Shown here one piece after another: positions 38,693 through 52,165 of a stretch of 64,000 nucleotides of DNA. This DNA is from Struthidea cinerea (lineage: Eukaryota > Chordata > Aves > Passeriformes > Corcoracidae). Position 1 is the first letter of the stretch; each line of letters opens with the position of its first letter. The notes under the pieces were generated by a model, which made no database searches, was not told the origin of the DNA, and saw only the letters and a program-made list of their open reading frames with translations. The DNA is taken from positions 67,379 through 131,378 of the forward strand of contig VZTI01005302.1 in NCBI GenBank assembly GCA_013397865.1, read 5' to 3'. The position numbers and the translations under genes are program-made.

Positions 38693-39759
38693 AGACTATG
38701 GCTGCAGGACATCAGCTAATGAGACACCAGAATATCAAACAGAGAGAGTACTTCAAATGAGGAACTGAAAACCATTTGGGAAAACCATCGTTTAAGCAAC
38801 TTTCCCATCAGCAGCTCAAAAGTCAATGTAATTTGGAGGGGAACTGGACTGGCACAGGGTCTCCCTGCAAGGAAGCACCCTCGGGTCACCAGGCAGGGAC
38901 AGCCCCTGTGCCATCTAGCCTATGGTGAGAGCTACAGGACACTCAAATACATTTAAGGACAGAATTTTAGAGACATTCAAGGTTGAGGTTGAAGTCTCAT
39001 GTGGGTTGCACATTCCCAGAACAAACGAGCACAGTTCAGCACTGATGAGCAAACTGCACTGGGCCTTTCTAGTGCTAAAAGGCCTTTCATAATCAGCTCC
39101 ACATCTCTCTAAGATGAATAACAGCCTAGAAAATAGCATCCTTAAGCCATGCCCTTCCTCCCTGTTTACCATTCCAATGATGGAAGGGTAAATTGAAATG
39201 CTCCAGCATAAAGAAGCATGAGAGAAACTGAAGATTCTACCTCCCATAAAACTTTAATCAGATTCACTGACCAAAAAAAAAAAAAAAAATCTGATTACTA
39301 AAATGATATTTAAATTACAACCCAGAAGGACTCAGCTGCCAAAATAAGAGGACTCAGTTTTGCAAAGCTCTGACACATTAACATAAATCCCTGCCAGATT
39401 AATAAGCTCAGAAAGCCAGCAAAGTGACCCAAAATGTGACTTTTGCCCATAGAACTCAGCTCCCCTTGTCAGACTCCTGCAGGATTGACACCAGTCAGGA
39501 GCTAATCTTAGGAAGGAACTCGGCTTGTAACAAGGATGCAGGGTTGGAATGCACTGCACATAAACCCCCTGCCCCAGAGGCACACGACACATCAGCCAGG
39601 AAGGTCACTTTATTTACAGGGCAGGTGCTGAGCATTTAATCACACACCCAGACCATCCTAAGCAGGTAATTACAGGCCAGCAGCCAACTCATTATTTCTT
39701 CCTTTTCCCCATCCTCAAGCCTGCAGCTGCTACATAACAGAGATCACACTCTGACTTTA

Positions 39760-39880
39760 TTCAAGCCTTCAATAAACACACAGTTAACCAAGAAGTCTAG
39801 TTAGTAAATAATAGCTGTTATCAATATTAATGGCAACTCTATTTGCATGTTGCTGGGGAAATTATATACTTACTAAGACC
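39760..39880. other. CNE-like block with POU octamer
   Basis: Contains an exact octamer ATTTGCAT at 39841-39848 near AATAATAGCTG and ATCAATATTAATGG. It is non-repetitive. Candidate POU/homeodomain site by motif only. Confidence 0.27.
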
Positions 39881-41480
39881 TGGGGGGGCTGTTGGAAAGC
39901 AAATGAAGGTCAGTCAGAGATTAAACTTGCTCCAGGCCTGACTTAGCTTAGATAACCCAGCAAATGCCTGGCTCCAGAGCAGCTATTCCACGATGAACCT
40001 GCACCTCGGCCAGGTGATTACAACCAAAACACTTTCAGAACAAGAGAAGCCCGAATTCTCCTAAATCTCCTGATCTCTTCCCTCACCAGCCCTGATGCAC
40101 AACAGAGCTTTTATCCGAAGCCCGGGCACTCCATGGTGTCATAAACCAGGATGTGGGGGGAAATTCTCTCCCTTCCAACCCCATCTTTCAAAGGCTACGT
40201 TCATGCCCTGAAAATACAGCAATTTAATCCTCTCCCTTCTGAATTCTTTTTGAAAACTGGACCTTGGGACCTTGCATAACTTCTGAGTTATGCGTAAATT
40301 TCTGAGTGAAAATAAAGGAGAAGTAGAAAATAGAGATCATCAAAATAGGATCTCCAGGTGCTGCAGAGGTAAGAAAGGCATATTGTGTAACAGGATAATA
40401 AAAACAATTTATTCCTGGCTTTTTAACTGTAGAAAACAAAGCATTTCACAACGGTGCTAAACATTATAATCTGTTTACAGCAGAGAGACTGAGGCACAGC
40501 AAAGAATTTATTCAAAATCCCACAAACAAGAAACAGCACCGGGAACTGCACCAGCCAATCTGATTTCCTTTCAGTGCTCCATGTCCAACCCTGCAACATC
40601 CAAGGACATCAAACAGCTGACAGGTGACTGGGGAAATTGAAACACAGGGAATGAAGAGGCACAAAAGAGAGATTTGTATTGTTCAGCTACCCTGTAGGAC
40701 ATGCACTTCTACAGGATTTAAATAACTGCAGAACACACGTCTTCATCAGACCTATTCAGATCAGGATGAATCAAGTCCCAGAAGTGGCTTTTTTCCTGCC
40801 CTCATTTTCAGTGCAAGGTACCCGAGCCCTCACACTGATGCAGGCACTGACACTGCAAGTGTTGGAGCTTCACTGGCAGAGTTTGGTGCCAAAGCTCTGT
40901 GTTTTTCCCTCAGCAATGATTATACCAAGACAATGACTATACCTCTCAAAGTCACCCCATTGAGACAGAGAACTCAGCAAGTATTTATCCAAACCTTAAC
41001 TCTTAGATCCAACAGGTATCCTTTTCCTGTGAAAAATTTCATCCCTATAGAAGGAGGAAAAAAAATCTAATTTTTCTGGTTTCTAGCAACGAAGGTCACT
41101 TTTTGAAATAAAGCATTGAAAACAGACACTTTTCAGCCAATCCCTACAAAAGTTCATGTGCAGCCAAGAATAGCCTGCTCTCAGTTCTCTGAAAAGTTAG
41201 AAGTGTTTGAGGACATGAGTTGCTTTTAAAAATAAAAACAGCAACAGCCCAAATTCAGGTGTGTCAGTACCACATGCAATGTCCTGGGAAGGAAAGAAGG
41301 ACAAGGATGGGCTGGGGGTGGCCCTTGCTGCAGGTCACCACATCTAGGCAGGACATCAGGTGTCTGAGGTGCAGAGAATATCCTTGGCTGCAAAGAAACT
41401 TCACTAACTCCTTCTCCATAGGCAACAATCTGCCCTTCAGGCTCTCTTTTCAGTGCAGCAACAGGGACATTTAAACAAAA

Positions 41481-41488
41481 TATATATG

Positions 41489-41525
<37 letters not shown>

Positions 41526-41526
41526 T
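41481..41526. repeat. Microsatellite (TA)n/(TG)n
   Basis: About 46 bases of alternating TA with a short TG interval near 41487-41496. It is likely length-variable between individuals. Confidence 0.95.
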
Positions 41527-44090
41527 TACACGAGGCCCTCTGAGAAGTAAAATCTCTTTGCTTTGTCGTGCAAACACAGAGTTTTGTGGAGCACTGCAGG
41601 ATTCCACCTCCCCACAACCCCAGTCACCCGGGGGCAGGTCAGGGGTGTCCTGGCAGCCAGTGTCACCAGGAGTCAGGGACGACGCCACCCTCCCAAACCC
41701 TCATCTCCCAGGCGTCACTGAGCTTCAGTCGCTCCAACACCAGCAGCACAGAGTGTGCCAGAATATGTGAACTGCCTTGATACAAAGGTGATTTCAAGGC
41801 ATTTCTGAACTGTCCAAGGCTGCTTTCACGCCTAGAAACACAGAGGAAGCTCCATAAAAAATCACTTTACATTTTTCCTTGGGATCACGTTGATAAAGCT
41901 GTTTAAGCCGGCTGAAGGAAAACGCTGTTCACACACACAGCTGCAGCTGTAGCAACTGCCTGGGTGATTATTCCTCTGGGGCAGGGAGGCCATCTGGATG
42001 CTGAAGGTATGGTTCAGGCTGACCCAAATTTGGCAGCACAGCCAGCTGCCACAAACCTTTCCCAGCTCAGCTTCCTCGAGACTGGCAGCATCCCCCTGGT
42101 TTAGCCAGGTCCAAATCTGGGCTGAGCATTCCTGGACACCCTTCCCCTATCACACAAACTTTATGCCAAGTTTTTGGTTTACAATTTGTAGAAAAGTCCT
42201 CAGTGGAATTGCAGGAATTCAAGGCCACAAATACAATTTGAGTGAAAGCTCAGTGGGAAGCAAACCTGGATGCAGCTTTTTGGCCAAAACAGCAACTTTT
42301 GCTGTGGAGCAACCACTGAGCCCAGAAAGAGTTAAATACAGCCAAGCTTCCTCACTGCTCCAAACCTATAAAGTAAATAAATAACAGCTTTTCTAGGCTG
42401 AGGCATCTCCTGTTATCAGCCTGGAGGGATTTTATATCCATGAGTTAAGCCATAAGAAGACATGCTTATGTAACAGAACAGTTTATAGGGCACCAAAGAG
42501 CTCCAGGCACTGCTTTAATGCCTCATAAACTTCCAGGCTTTGGGGCATTAGTATTTACACTCCCCCCTTCATTACCTCCAAGATTTCCTGGGATTTTAGC
42601 ATAGCACCATTGCATTTTATTTAAAAGAAAAAACCAAAATCTGATTTCCTGCCGTGTCGGCACGTGACATCAGTGCTCTGTCCAAATTAAAAAGAAATCA
42701 AGTGTCATGCTCCTGTTCACTGCCTTTGTCATCTCCATGAAGCTGCTTTTGTTAAATAAGGGCTGCAAACGACAGCAACCCAGCACCTGCTACAGGGCAA
42801 ACCACAGGATGTGCCCTCACCACCCTGGGGTGTTCTGTCATTTCATTGATTTGGACAAGCAGAAAGCACAAGGCAGAGCTGGTGCAGCACCTCGGGTGGG
42901 CAGAACCTGCAGCTCCTCCTGAGCAAACTGCTCCTGACTGCTGGCTCCCTCCCAGGGCGTCTCCCAAAACATCTCACAAAGTCTTTTTGTTCTTAGGACG
43001 GATTGAATTTGGAAACAACGTGTTTTCAAATGATGTTTTGGTTATGAAACGTCCCCTAATAAAACTGAATTATGTAATAAGGGCCTCTGTAACTGCTTAA
43101 CTGGCCAAGAACCATGGCTGCGTTGAACCTTCAGGTATTTGATCTCTGCAATGGCTCAGTCTTTGACCTCTCTCCAGCCACTTTTCCCTCTACATCCCAC
43201 AACTCTCATGCTCCACAGAGAAAATACCAAAATAACAGAGATCCGGAGCCCTTGTCTTGACCTTCACCCAGCCAGGGATGAGCAAGGGGCACCTGCTCTG
43301 CCTCACACATCCCCCTGCCCTCGGCTGTCCAAGGACCAGGTTCAGCAATGTCCACGTGGCACCCAGCCCAGGCCAGCTCTGTGTTTACAAACCCACATCA
43401 GTCATTTGGGGAAGGATCTCCACAGGCTAAATGTGATGGAAAATTATTTGGCATTCATCCAAAACCGAAACAAATCGGTCTCACTCAAGCCAGGACACCT
43501 CACCCTTGAATTCCCTCCAGGCAAGATCAGCAGCAGATAGAACAGTGTCAGGCTTTATAAATGTCACAGAACAGGCCCAAAACTACTTCTGCCTTCACTG
43601 ATTAGAAGGGAGGAGAGGCTGTTGTGCTCAACTGCCTTGGCCTCCCGTGTTACACAAGCCAGGGAGCTCACCAGGATTTACTCCAGGTGGAAACTGTCAG
43701 GAATCAACCCTCTGTGACTCCAAAAAGCACATTTTTCCAAGCTGCTTTCCTTTGGAAAAGATTGTTTTGTTCATACTAGTTAAGCATTCTTTTTTGTATC
43801 CCTCTGGAGAGTTTCAAAATCCAGCATTTAATGCTGATGGGAGAGAGGAGAAAGAGTCAGGATTTTTAATCATGTCTTGGCTAAAGAGCACAAAAAATGA
43901 GCTACTAAAACACCTGTGGCTTTGGGATATTCCCTGCAGCCAGAGGTTAGAGGGTTGTAATTGGAGTGGTACAGCTGATAAGGAAACCTGCAGCATGTCT
44001 GGGAAAGCAGGAATAGATCAGGAACAAATCGGGCTGGACCTCCATGATGAGAGGGGACAATCCACTGCCAGACACTGGAGAAGACCCAGG

Positions 44091-44139
44091 AAAAAAAAAA
44101 CAAACACGCAAACAAAACAAACAAACAAACAACCCCAAA
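44091..44139. repeat. A-run and (CAAA)n simple repeat
   Basis: Ten A residues, then repeated AAAC/CAAA units to about 44132. It lies directly upstream of the CR1 fragment at 44133-44345, which starts within its last bases; CR1 copies in birds often carry such A/C-rich patches. Confidence 0.85.
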
Positions 44140-44345
44140 CAGGTTCTTCTCCTTAGTGCTGAGCAGCAGGACAAGAGGAATGGGCAGGAACTGATGCCCA
44201 GGAAATTCCACCTGAACATGAGGAAGAACTTCTTCCCTGGGCAGTGACCGAGCCCTGAACAGATTGTCTGGAGAGGCCATGGGGAGATTGAACCAGATGA
44301 GCTCAGTGATCCCTTCCAACCTTACCCATCCTGTGAAATCCTTTC
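44133..44345 (+). mobile_element. CR1 LINE 3' fragment with internal deletion
   Basis: Sense-oriented CR1: GAGCAGCAGGACAAGAGGAA near 44161, then CACCTGAACATGAGGAAGAA near 44209 and CCCTTCCAACC near 44310, then a degenerate tail. Compared with the usual CR1 3' region, the part between GAGAGGCCATGG and ACCAGATGAG is shortened, consistent with an internal deletion. It carries no intact reverse transcriptase. Confidence 0.9.
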
Positions 44346-47300
44346 TGCTGCTCTTCAGGCTTTCTCTGCTGACCTGCAACCCTTCTCCAGCCTTCTCTTG
44401 CTGGCACTAGCATAAAACTAGCAGGAGTGGGATGGATTAAGGCTCCCCTTCCCCAGAAATTTTAGATTAAAGCCCTCTTGTTATGTTATAAAAAAAGTAC
44501 GTGTTGTGTTTTTGAATGAAAACCACAATGAAATTGTGCAGGGTATTTTTTTTTTTAGAGTCAGAAACCAATCAAAATTACCTTTCTTGTAAATGGACAT
44601 GACTCATCCAGGCATCTCTGTTGAAGTGGTGGATTTCTTTCCAGTAATTTAATAGCTGAAAGAGTTCATCGTGAAAACAACAAGCCACCATCATTAATAT
44701 TCACACAGAGAAACCAGAGAGGTTTTTACAAAATCTACTTGCATTTGACATTTCTCCCAGCTCCAAACAGCGAGCACACATTCCATGGGACTGTTTGTTC
44801 CTGAAAAATGCAGCCCCAGCTCAACTCCATATATCAGTTTGTCTAGAACAAACATTTTGTACTTACAAACAGCGTCCTAATTGACTAAATGAAGAAAGCA
44901 GAACATTTGCTCCACATAACTAATGGGGACGTATTTCCTTTGTCTCCTGCCACACTGCCAAGCGTATACATTAAGATAAGAAAAAATACTTGAGCATATC
45001 AATAAATCCCATGTGCCAAAACTCGGAGCTACAGTTTTCATGCCTGGATCTCCGCTCAGGTCCTGATGAAAACTGACATTTTTCTGGTGAGAAGAAGAGA
45101 ATTCGTGTCCAGACAGACACACGCTGTGAATGAGAACTCTGTCACCCGGCTCGTGGGACTCTCCAAACTGAGGGATGATTTAATGCATATCTTTGACTTC
45201 CTGCATATTCCTTAACCCCTCAACATTTTTGTCATGCAAACCACAGCACGAAGCATATTTCTGTATTAATGCTCTAAATCTCTTTAATGCCCTAGGCGAG
45301 TCTATGAAAATTTTCTTTAATTCAAAATTTTTCAGAGACTGCGAACGAGTTTCCAATGTTGAAGGAGAAATCATTTCTTCTCTCACCATACCAGAATCTG
45401 TAACTAGCTCCTATTTACTCACATCTCCCAGTAGAAGTCAAGGATGTTTGAATTAGGTTTTTTGAGGAATTAACAGAAGATACAAAGCATCTTTATTGAG
45501 TAGCAAAGTTAATTAAAGTTCAACAGCCTGGAAATTAATTTTAGATTTCCCATATGAAAATGTTCATTCCCAAAGATGCCATCCTCAGTCCTGACCTGGC
45601 TTCTTTACACCAAAATGGTCAAGGGTGGAAGCATTTACATTGTGCACTTCAAAAGTGAAAATCAGTGCTGAAGAGAAGTCCCAAGCAGTCAGGAACGTGA
45701 ACCAAATGGTCCTGCTCAAAACAGGATCTGACGATGGGAGACACCTCATCCTGCAGGATAATCACACAGCTGAGCCCCACAGTGACTGAGAGGTCCCTCA
45801 ATTTTAGTTTAAAAGTATTCAGTGCAAAAAGAAAGAGCTTTTCCACAGTCCAAGTTACATAATTGTTTTGTTTCTGGAAAAAAAAACTCCATTAACACTG
45901 AGCTCCCTTGCATGGATGTGTTCTCTGTCCGGCAATTTCAGCAGACCCTGCGAGGCTCCATCAGACTGGGAGTGGTCAAGAAGAGCTCCCCAGCGAAGCC
46001 ATGAAGCTTTTCTCCATCCCCACCTGCCTTTTGCCTCTCCCTGACCTATGCAAGACACCAGCTGAGACAGGAAGATATTCCCAGAGCTCCCAATCCCCAG
46101 GGCAGCACTGTCCACAGGAGGAAAACCAGCACCACTGAGGGAACTGGAGATGGTTTAATCACAACAGACAGGGACCAGGCTGTATAGAACCTTCTCTCTT
46201 CTTCCTGACACCTTGCACCCTGTTTTTGTCTCTGCCACACCCCAATCCCCAGATTAATTATGTAGAACTGACACAAAACCCTCTTTTCCCTGACACTCTC
46301 AGCTCACTTTCTTATACATGTGCATGAAGCACTCTCCAACCACTTTCTCCCCCTCTCTGCTGTGTCAAACGTTCACATAATTTTAATCCACTCAAAGTAC
46401 ATCCTCCAAGAGCCTATTCCCGTGTTTATGCTGAAGCACCAAAGCTGCCAAATCCACTGAGGACCACAGTGTCCAAACCAGCAGTTATTTTGGTAGTGTA
46501 CAGAGCCCCACATGATGGATCCAGCACCACAGCAAAAGCTCCAGCAGCTTTCTCTGATCTTTTTGGAGTGGAACAGGAGGTGTTTTTCTTAAGTGCAAAG
46601 CATTTAATATTGCAGCAGCCGCTAAACTCATTTAGCCAGCCCAGACAATGATCACATCATTACCATAATTCCATTTAAAGCACTTGCCTCTTTTAAGAGG
46701 ACCCACACAACACAATCATTACAACGTTTTTCTGGCAGTTACCATCCGTGTTTGTTGAGGGAGTGGGAAGTGAATTGAAACATCCTCATTTTTCTCTGAT
46801 TAAGAGCTCAATTAGGAAATAAAAGACTTATTGATGTCACCACAGTATTTCAATGTCCCAATTTTTCCACTGAAGACCACAGAACCGTCACTGGACTTCA
46901 AAAGATGAGCAAATTGAGCTCCTTGCTTGTGAGCCAGCACCAATATGAACTTTACTGATCACTTCTGTCCTGTTCAGAATAAAATTCCTGTTTCTTATGA
47001 CCAGAGGGTGTTCTGCAAAAGCAGTAAGAGAATACTCACGTGGTTTTTATAGAATGCAAAGGCAGCACCTGAGAATTCCTTGCCACATCTCACAAGCCTG
47101 CATGCCTGCTTCCCTAAGGAGCAGCATGGAGAGGAAATGTATTGTGAAAATCCCATTACAGAGCCCCGAGTAGAAGTGCCAGAGAGCCACCCCCGCGTGC
47201 TGCTGCCCACCCAACACCTGCAGGGAAGAAATTGCTGGGCAGGTGATGAGAGACAGATCTTTGGGGACAGCCTGACAGCAGGGTAAAGCCACCCAGGTGT

Positions 47301-48318
47301 GGAAATGCCTCTCAGAGAGCAAGCTGCTGGTCAGACATCCAGCATCAGCTGGAATGAAGCTCACATTCATTTCTGAGCTAAAAAGACCCTAAGTTATACT
47401 TTTTCCAGGAAGGACTGCGTGCTCTCACGTCTCAAAGCTGCCAGGTGAAGGATACAGATGGGTAACTCCATGTCAGTGGGAAAAGTGGTTTTCCACAAAA
47501 CACTGCCTTGCCCAGCCATTCACTGTTTCCTGCAATTCATCAAGTGAAACCACAAGGCAGAAGGTTTTAAACAAAGAATGTGGAAATCTTTTCTACCCAC
47601 ACCCATGGATTTAAACTGGGGAAGGGTCTGCCCTGGCATGAGGTGGCCAAAAGCCATTGAGAAGAAAACAGTGCCCGTGCCCACTTCTGCCCCTCTCTGA
47701 TGCTCCTTGCTTGCAGTGATTTTTTCCTCTCTTACTTTTGATGGATACAGGAAGAGCAATATCAGCTTGCCATGATTTCCTCAAGATCCTACAGCAGCAA
47801 ACCCAGAAAAAACATGAACTTTATGAATAAAAGATCTCCCAGTTTTCAATCTTCTTGATTTGGTTCATGCCAGTAATTTTTCTTTCCTCTCATACAAGAG
47901 CCAGAGCAAGAATTGAAGGCTACAGGTAGAAATAACAGGGCTCAAATCAGCTCTCATCAGTGGCAGAGGAAAAGCTGACACTGCCCTGTGCACCTCTGAG
48001 TGCACATCCTTTGAGCTATAGGAAAGCACGTGGGCAGATGGTTTGGAGTGTCACCAGGAGCTAGAGCAAGTCTTCGTCACGTGTACATGGGTACATTTCT
48101 CTGATTTCAAATTCGGGAGCAGGCTGACGCAGGAGATTCAAAAAACAGCATGGGAAGAAATGGAATTATTGAGCTGGACAAGCACTGGGAGCAGCACGAG
48201 AGAAGGGCTAAGGAAGAAATGCAGTGTCCTAAAACCAGGAGAAAAAAAACTAAGCAAAAAATAAAATACTTATCTATAGTGTTAGAGGAAACAAGTATTT
48301 CAAATGTTGTCAAAAGTT
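44346..48318. other. Single-copy noncoding DNA
   Basis: No gene or repeat family is recognised beyond short homopolymers. A CNE-like block lies at 46600-46690. Open frames up to about 107 codons overlap without domains. Confidence 0.5.
46600..46690. other. CNE-like block
   Basis: A dense run of possible sites: CATTTAATATTGC near 46600, GCCGCTAAACTCATTTAGCC near 46619, then ATCACATCATTACCATAATT. It contains the short inverted words GCTAAA...TTTAGC. Candidate only. Confidence 0.25.
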
Positions 48319-48420
48319 ATAAATCACAGAATGATTTGGGTTGGAAGGGACACTTTTCACTAGACCAGGTTGCTCCAAGCCTCATCCAACCTGAACTGGA
48401 GCAATTCCAGGCATGGGGAT
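48319..48420 (-). mobile_element. CR1 LINE 3' fragment
   Basis: The plus strand reads ATCACAGAATGATTTGGGTT and GGAAGGGACAC, then CACTAGACCAGGTTGCTCCA, which is the complement of the CR1 tail. About 30 bases usually found between the two parts are missing. Only the 3' end is present. Confidence 0.88.
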
Positions 48421-51189
48421 CTTTTCTTGCACTTGACCTGCAGCTCCTGGCTCAGGGTTCTCCTTACTCCACACCAGAGAATCCAAAGGTGAGTGAATCC
48501 CTACCTTTTGTGCCTTCTGCTGCAGCAAACTCCTCCTGAAGTTTTCCCACAGCTGGGGGAATTCCTGACACCTCCAACCTTTATAGATACCTGCAAGACT
48601 ACTGAAATCCTGGGCTCACACCTTTTTTCCCTCCACAGATCCCATAACTGGCTTTTCCTCGACTGCTGTTTATATTTACAAACCTTGCATTTCTGAAATT
48701 TTTCTTTGCTTTAGCTGAATTTGGCTGAGGCACTCAAAATTAACCAGGGGAACTGTCAGAAAGGCAGAGCAAATGATCATAAGGGGTTAATTTTCTTATG
48801 AAAAAAGACCAAAATGTACCGTTTTTTCTGGCCATTGTGAGAATGTGTTATTTCAAGGAGGACATTCACAATTCACGGTCAGAACACTCTGGTATTGCAC
48901 ATTCTGGTTCTTTTTGTGGGCTGCAAGTCTGGATAGCTTCAGGCAGAGAAAGTGAAAACTGTGGTAACAAGTCATCTGTCCTGGGTGTGCTGCTTCCTGC
49001 CCGTGCCAGCAGCTGGGAGCATCTGCTGCCAGAGGAAATTCTTTTATAATTTCTTATTTATTTATTTTAATTTTTTTTTATGAATCAGAAATCTCTAAGC
49101 TCCTTCCAGAACACACAAATTTGTGTCTTGCAACACTTCTCAGTGGAAAGTCTTCCCCATCCCCACCCCATCCCTCCACTCCAGCTGTAAATTTAAGTTT
49201 GTATTTAGTCATAGCGGGACCATCAGCAACAGGCTGTGCTGGGTCATCTGCAAACTTAAAAGAACAAAAAAAAAAAAAATTGTTGACACCTCTCCACACC
49301 CTCTAGTAAGATATTTTTATACTAAAGCATCGTAAGAACAAAAATTACACTGAAAGCAGCTCAGGCACCAGGGAAACGTGGGAGTTTGCTGCCTCATTAT
49401 GATTAAATGAACATTTATACAGCAACCATGATACGCATCAGTGTCAGCAGCAACAGGGGGAGCTAAGGGGAATCACGACTTGCTGCAAAAAAAACTGATG
49501 TTGTCTTGGATGAGGAATTTGCAAAGGGAGTTCAGGGCAATTTACAGGTGCATTCCCCCACCTCAGTGCTCCTGCTTGGGTCTGAACTGAAGTTTTGCAG
49601 GAGAAAAGCACTGGCGCCACAACGGCACACAGAGGATCTGGGGTTTCTGCACAAAGGGATGGAGCACTTCTCCTCCCTTTTTAATGCAGGAGCGAAGTGC
49701 TGAGCCAGGTAACTCCTCCTGGCTTCCCTGCAAGATCCTTCCAGAATGGATTCATTTCTAAAATACGTTTTGCTCCCCGAGCAGTTGTCCAAAAGCACAG
49801 GAGGACAGAAAAGCAGCCGAATTTAAAGCAAAAGAACCTGCTCTCTGCAGGAACAAAAGGAGGAGGGAACAGCTCTGCAGTGGGTAAAGGCCACCACAGC
49901 GTCCTCAGGGTGAAAAGCAAAGCTGGCCCGATGGCAAATTCCATGGGCTCTGTGCACAGATCTCAAAGCACTCAGAAAAGCAGAATTTCAGCTAAATATG
50001 TGCTTATTGCCTTTGGTATTTATAATTTCTTTCTCTGGCCAGATAGAGGATCTTGTCTCGATGGTATTCCACGAAAACACAACCCAGACACTGACTAATA
50101 TTTGAGTGACAATGTAAAGATGTGGCAAACAGCTGGCTCTCACCACCAGGTATTGCTGACAGTCCTCATGATTTGCCTTCAGTTCCTGATGACTAATCTG
50201 AAATGCCTGTTTTAACAAGGAAATTTTAAATGTCACTGCTGCACATTTTTCTGATGAAATTTGCCCTTTAAATTTGGACTAGCAAAAAATACAGACTTGC
50301 AGACTTAGTCAAACTTCTGCTGGTTCTCCTGAGCAGGCAGCAGATGAAAATAATGGATTTTTTTTTTTTTTTTTAAGTTTTCCTAAGGAGAGTTTTCTGT
50401 TGAAATTTTGGTCTCAATATCTTTATTTCTTGTTAGTGATAAAGAAATTTCATCAGATGAAAATGATATTGTCTCAACTAATTCCTCAGAAAAATTCCCA
50501 TGGAAAGCTCAGGTGGAAATCTGTGTTCCTGCAAAAATACTTTTATTTTTCTGAGGAAACATTTCCTCGCAGAAAACAGACTCCTTGGTGAATTTTTAAA
50601 ACTATTTTCAGAAGCTTTCAAATTTTCCACCTAGAAACAAGAATGCAAAAATCTGTAGAGAGTTGGGTTTTTTTCCATTTGGGCATTGAAGCACACAGAC
50701 AAGCAGTGGCAGATACCAAATCTCCTTCCCTTATTGATCCTGTCGCTATGATAAAAACTGCTACACAGCAGAAAGGCCAATCCAGGCAAGTCTGAAGTGT
50801 GAATTGAAAATAAACTAAATAAGATTTCTCATGAGACCCAAACTGTTAAACCTGCTCCTCCATTTAGCAAAAATCAGGTTAAAAACAATGTTGTTGCAGT
50901 ATAATTTCTGTCTTCATTCACTTTATCTGATCAGTACAGAGACAATTTAACCCATTTCCCAGGAATTTCACTGCCTGGCACGGGAACGCAAGAAGTCATT
51001 TTGACTCTTTCAGCTTTTAAAAAAGAGCATGTTCATAAAAAATAGTCCATTAGGTGAGAGAGAGAGTGGGATTTAAGAGATTATCAGTGGGTTGGTGTAT
51101 TATGCTTGCAGTATTCCCACGACAGTACTTTGAATAAACGGTGAGGATCACAGGTGTCATTTCAGTTATCCCTACAGGGAATTCCCTGC
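48421..51189. other. Single-copy noncoding DNA
   Basis: No gene is recognised. AT-rich and A-rich stretches lie at 49047-49083 and 49267-49279, and a T17 run at 50358-50374. Confidence 0.5.
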
Positions 51190-51958
51190 TGCAGCACATC
51201 CTGATGAAGGACTTGTGAGCACAAACCACCCTGCTCTCCCTGGAGGGCCCCCTTGCCCCAAGCCCTTCCTATGTCCTCAGCAGCCAGACCTGGCCCAACC
51301 CAGCCCAAAGCCTGACATTCAGTCCTCCTCTGCGCTAGAAAAGCTTCCCCACTGCTGCTCTAAATGCTCTAATTCTCATCCTGCAGAGCCAGCACATGGC
51401 AGCAAGCGATGACTTATCCCAGGGGGCCAAATAAAACCCCTCAGGCTCACAAAATTACTTTTGCCACTGCAGCCACAGGCAGGGGGAGAGTTTGTTCACT
51501 TTGGGCTGGTCCCAACATCCTCTGCTCTTCCAACTCCCAGACACACTCACACGCACCCACTTCACTCCTGGTAAGGCCAGTGAGCTCCTGGCACGACTTC
51601 TTTATCCCCCTTCAAGGTTTTCTACAGAGCCACCCCACCAAACCTCAGCACATCCACCCTGCATCCCACCCCTGCAGTGGCTGTAGGTCCTGTCACCAGC
51701 ACATCTTCCTCTGATTCTCTCATTACATCAATGATAAAAGAAGAAGTAGGTAAAAATGAGAAATTAAGCAAATCTTTGTTGTCTTTACCAATTCCTGTGA
51801 TAGTTCCTAGAAGAAAAAGATTAAAAATAAGCATTCCTGTTCCACCACGACACAGCCTCCTCCCCTCAAATCACTCCACTTTGATGATCACGCAACATTC
51901 CTTGACCCTGATGTCCAGAAACACAACACCAACATCCAATTCCAAAATACCCGTTTAA
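51190..51958 (+). other. C-rich, Pro/Ser-rich open stretch of unknown origin
   Basis: The base composition shifts to C-rich here. Three successive open frames in two frames (51215-51412, 51409-51714, 51677-51958) encode proline-, serine- and histidine-rich peptides. The last contains a Lys/Glu stretch, then PIPVIVPRRKRLK. No domain is recognised. It could be decayed retroviral gag-like or other retroposon sequence, since it ends near the long A run at the gap, or it could simply be skewed noncoding DNA. No start, splice or promoter evidence supports a live gene. Confidence 0.25.
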
Positions 51959-52012
51959 ATCCCAAGCACAGCAAACACACAGGTGCTCACAGATGGAAAG
52001 GAGAGGGAATTT

Positions 52013-52120
52013 AAAAAAAAAAAAAAAANNNNNNNNNNNNNNNNNNNNNNNNNNNNNNNNNNNNNNNNNNNNNNNNNNNNNNNNNNNNNNNNNNNNNNNN
52101 NNNNNNNNNNNAAAAAAAAA
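52013..52120. repeat. A-run interrupted by assembly gap (83 N)
   Basis: Sixteen A residues (52013-52028) precede 83 undetermined bases (52029-52111) and nine or more A residues follow, then further A-rich sequence to about 52165. The gap lies inside a homopolymer and its true length is unknown. Confidence 0.97.
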
Positions 52121-52165
52121 ACCAAAAAACAAAAGACCAACAAAAAACAACAAACCACCAAAATA

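Larger units (their letters stand above)
38693..44090. other. Single-copy noncoding DNA
   Basis: No gene is recognised. It includes an A17 run at 39273-39289, a CNE-like block at 39760-39880, and the microsatellite at 41481-41526 followed by a somewhat GC-richer patch at 41590-41720 too small and CpG-poor to be a CpG island. Confidence 0.5.

Noticed and set aside
40160..40190. CCCTTCCAACCCCATC as another CR1 tail
   Set aside because: Only a short word matches; the expected upstream and downstream CR1 wording is absent.
41481..41526. TA/TG tract as a replication origin or regulatory Z-DNA element
   Set aside because: It is an ordinary dinucleotide microsatellite with no supporting context.
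41590..41720. CpG island or promoter
   Set aside because: GC is only modestly raised over about 130 bp with few CpGs, and no exon follows.
43647..44156. 169-codon frame, plus strand
   Set aside because: It runs into the A-run/(CAAA)n repeat and the CR1 fragment; its Lys/Thr/Gln-rich tail is translated simple repeat.
43870..44379. 169-codon frame, minus strand
   Set aside because: It is antisense to CR1 and to the simple repeat and overlaps another open frame.
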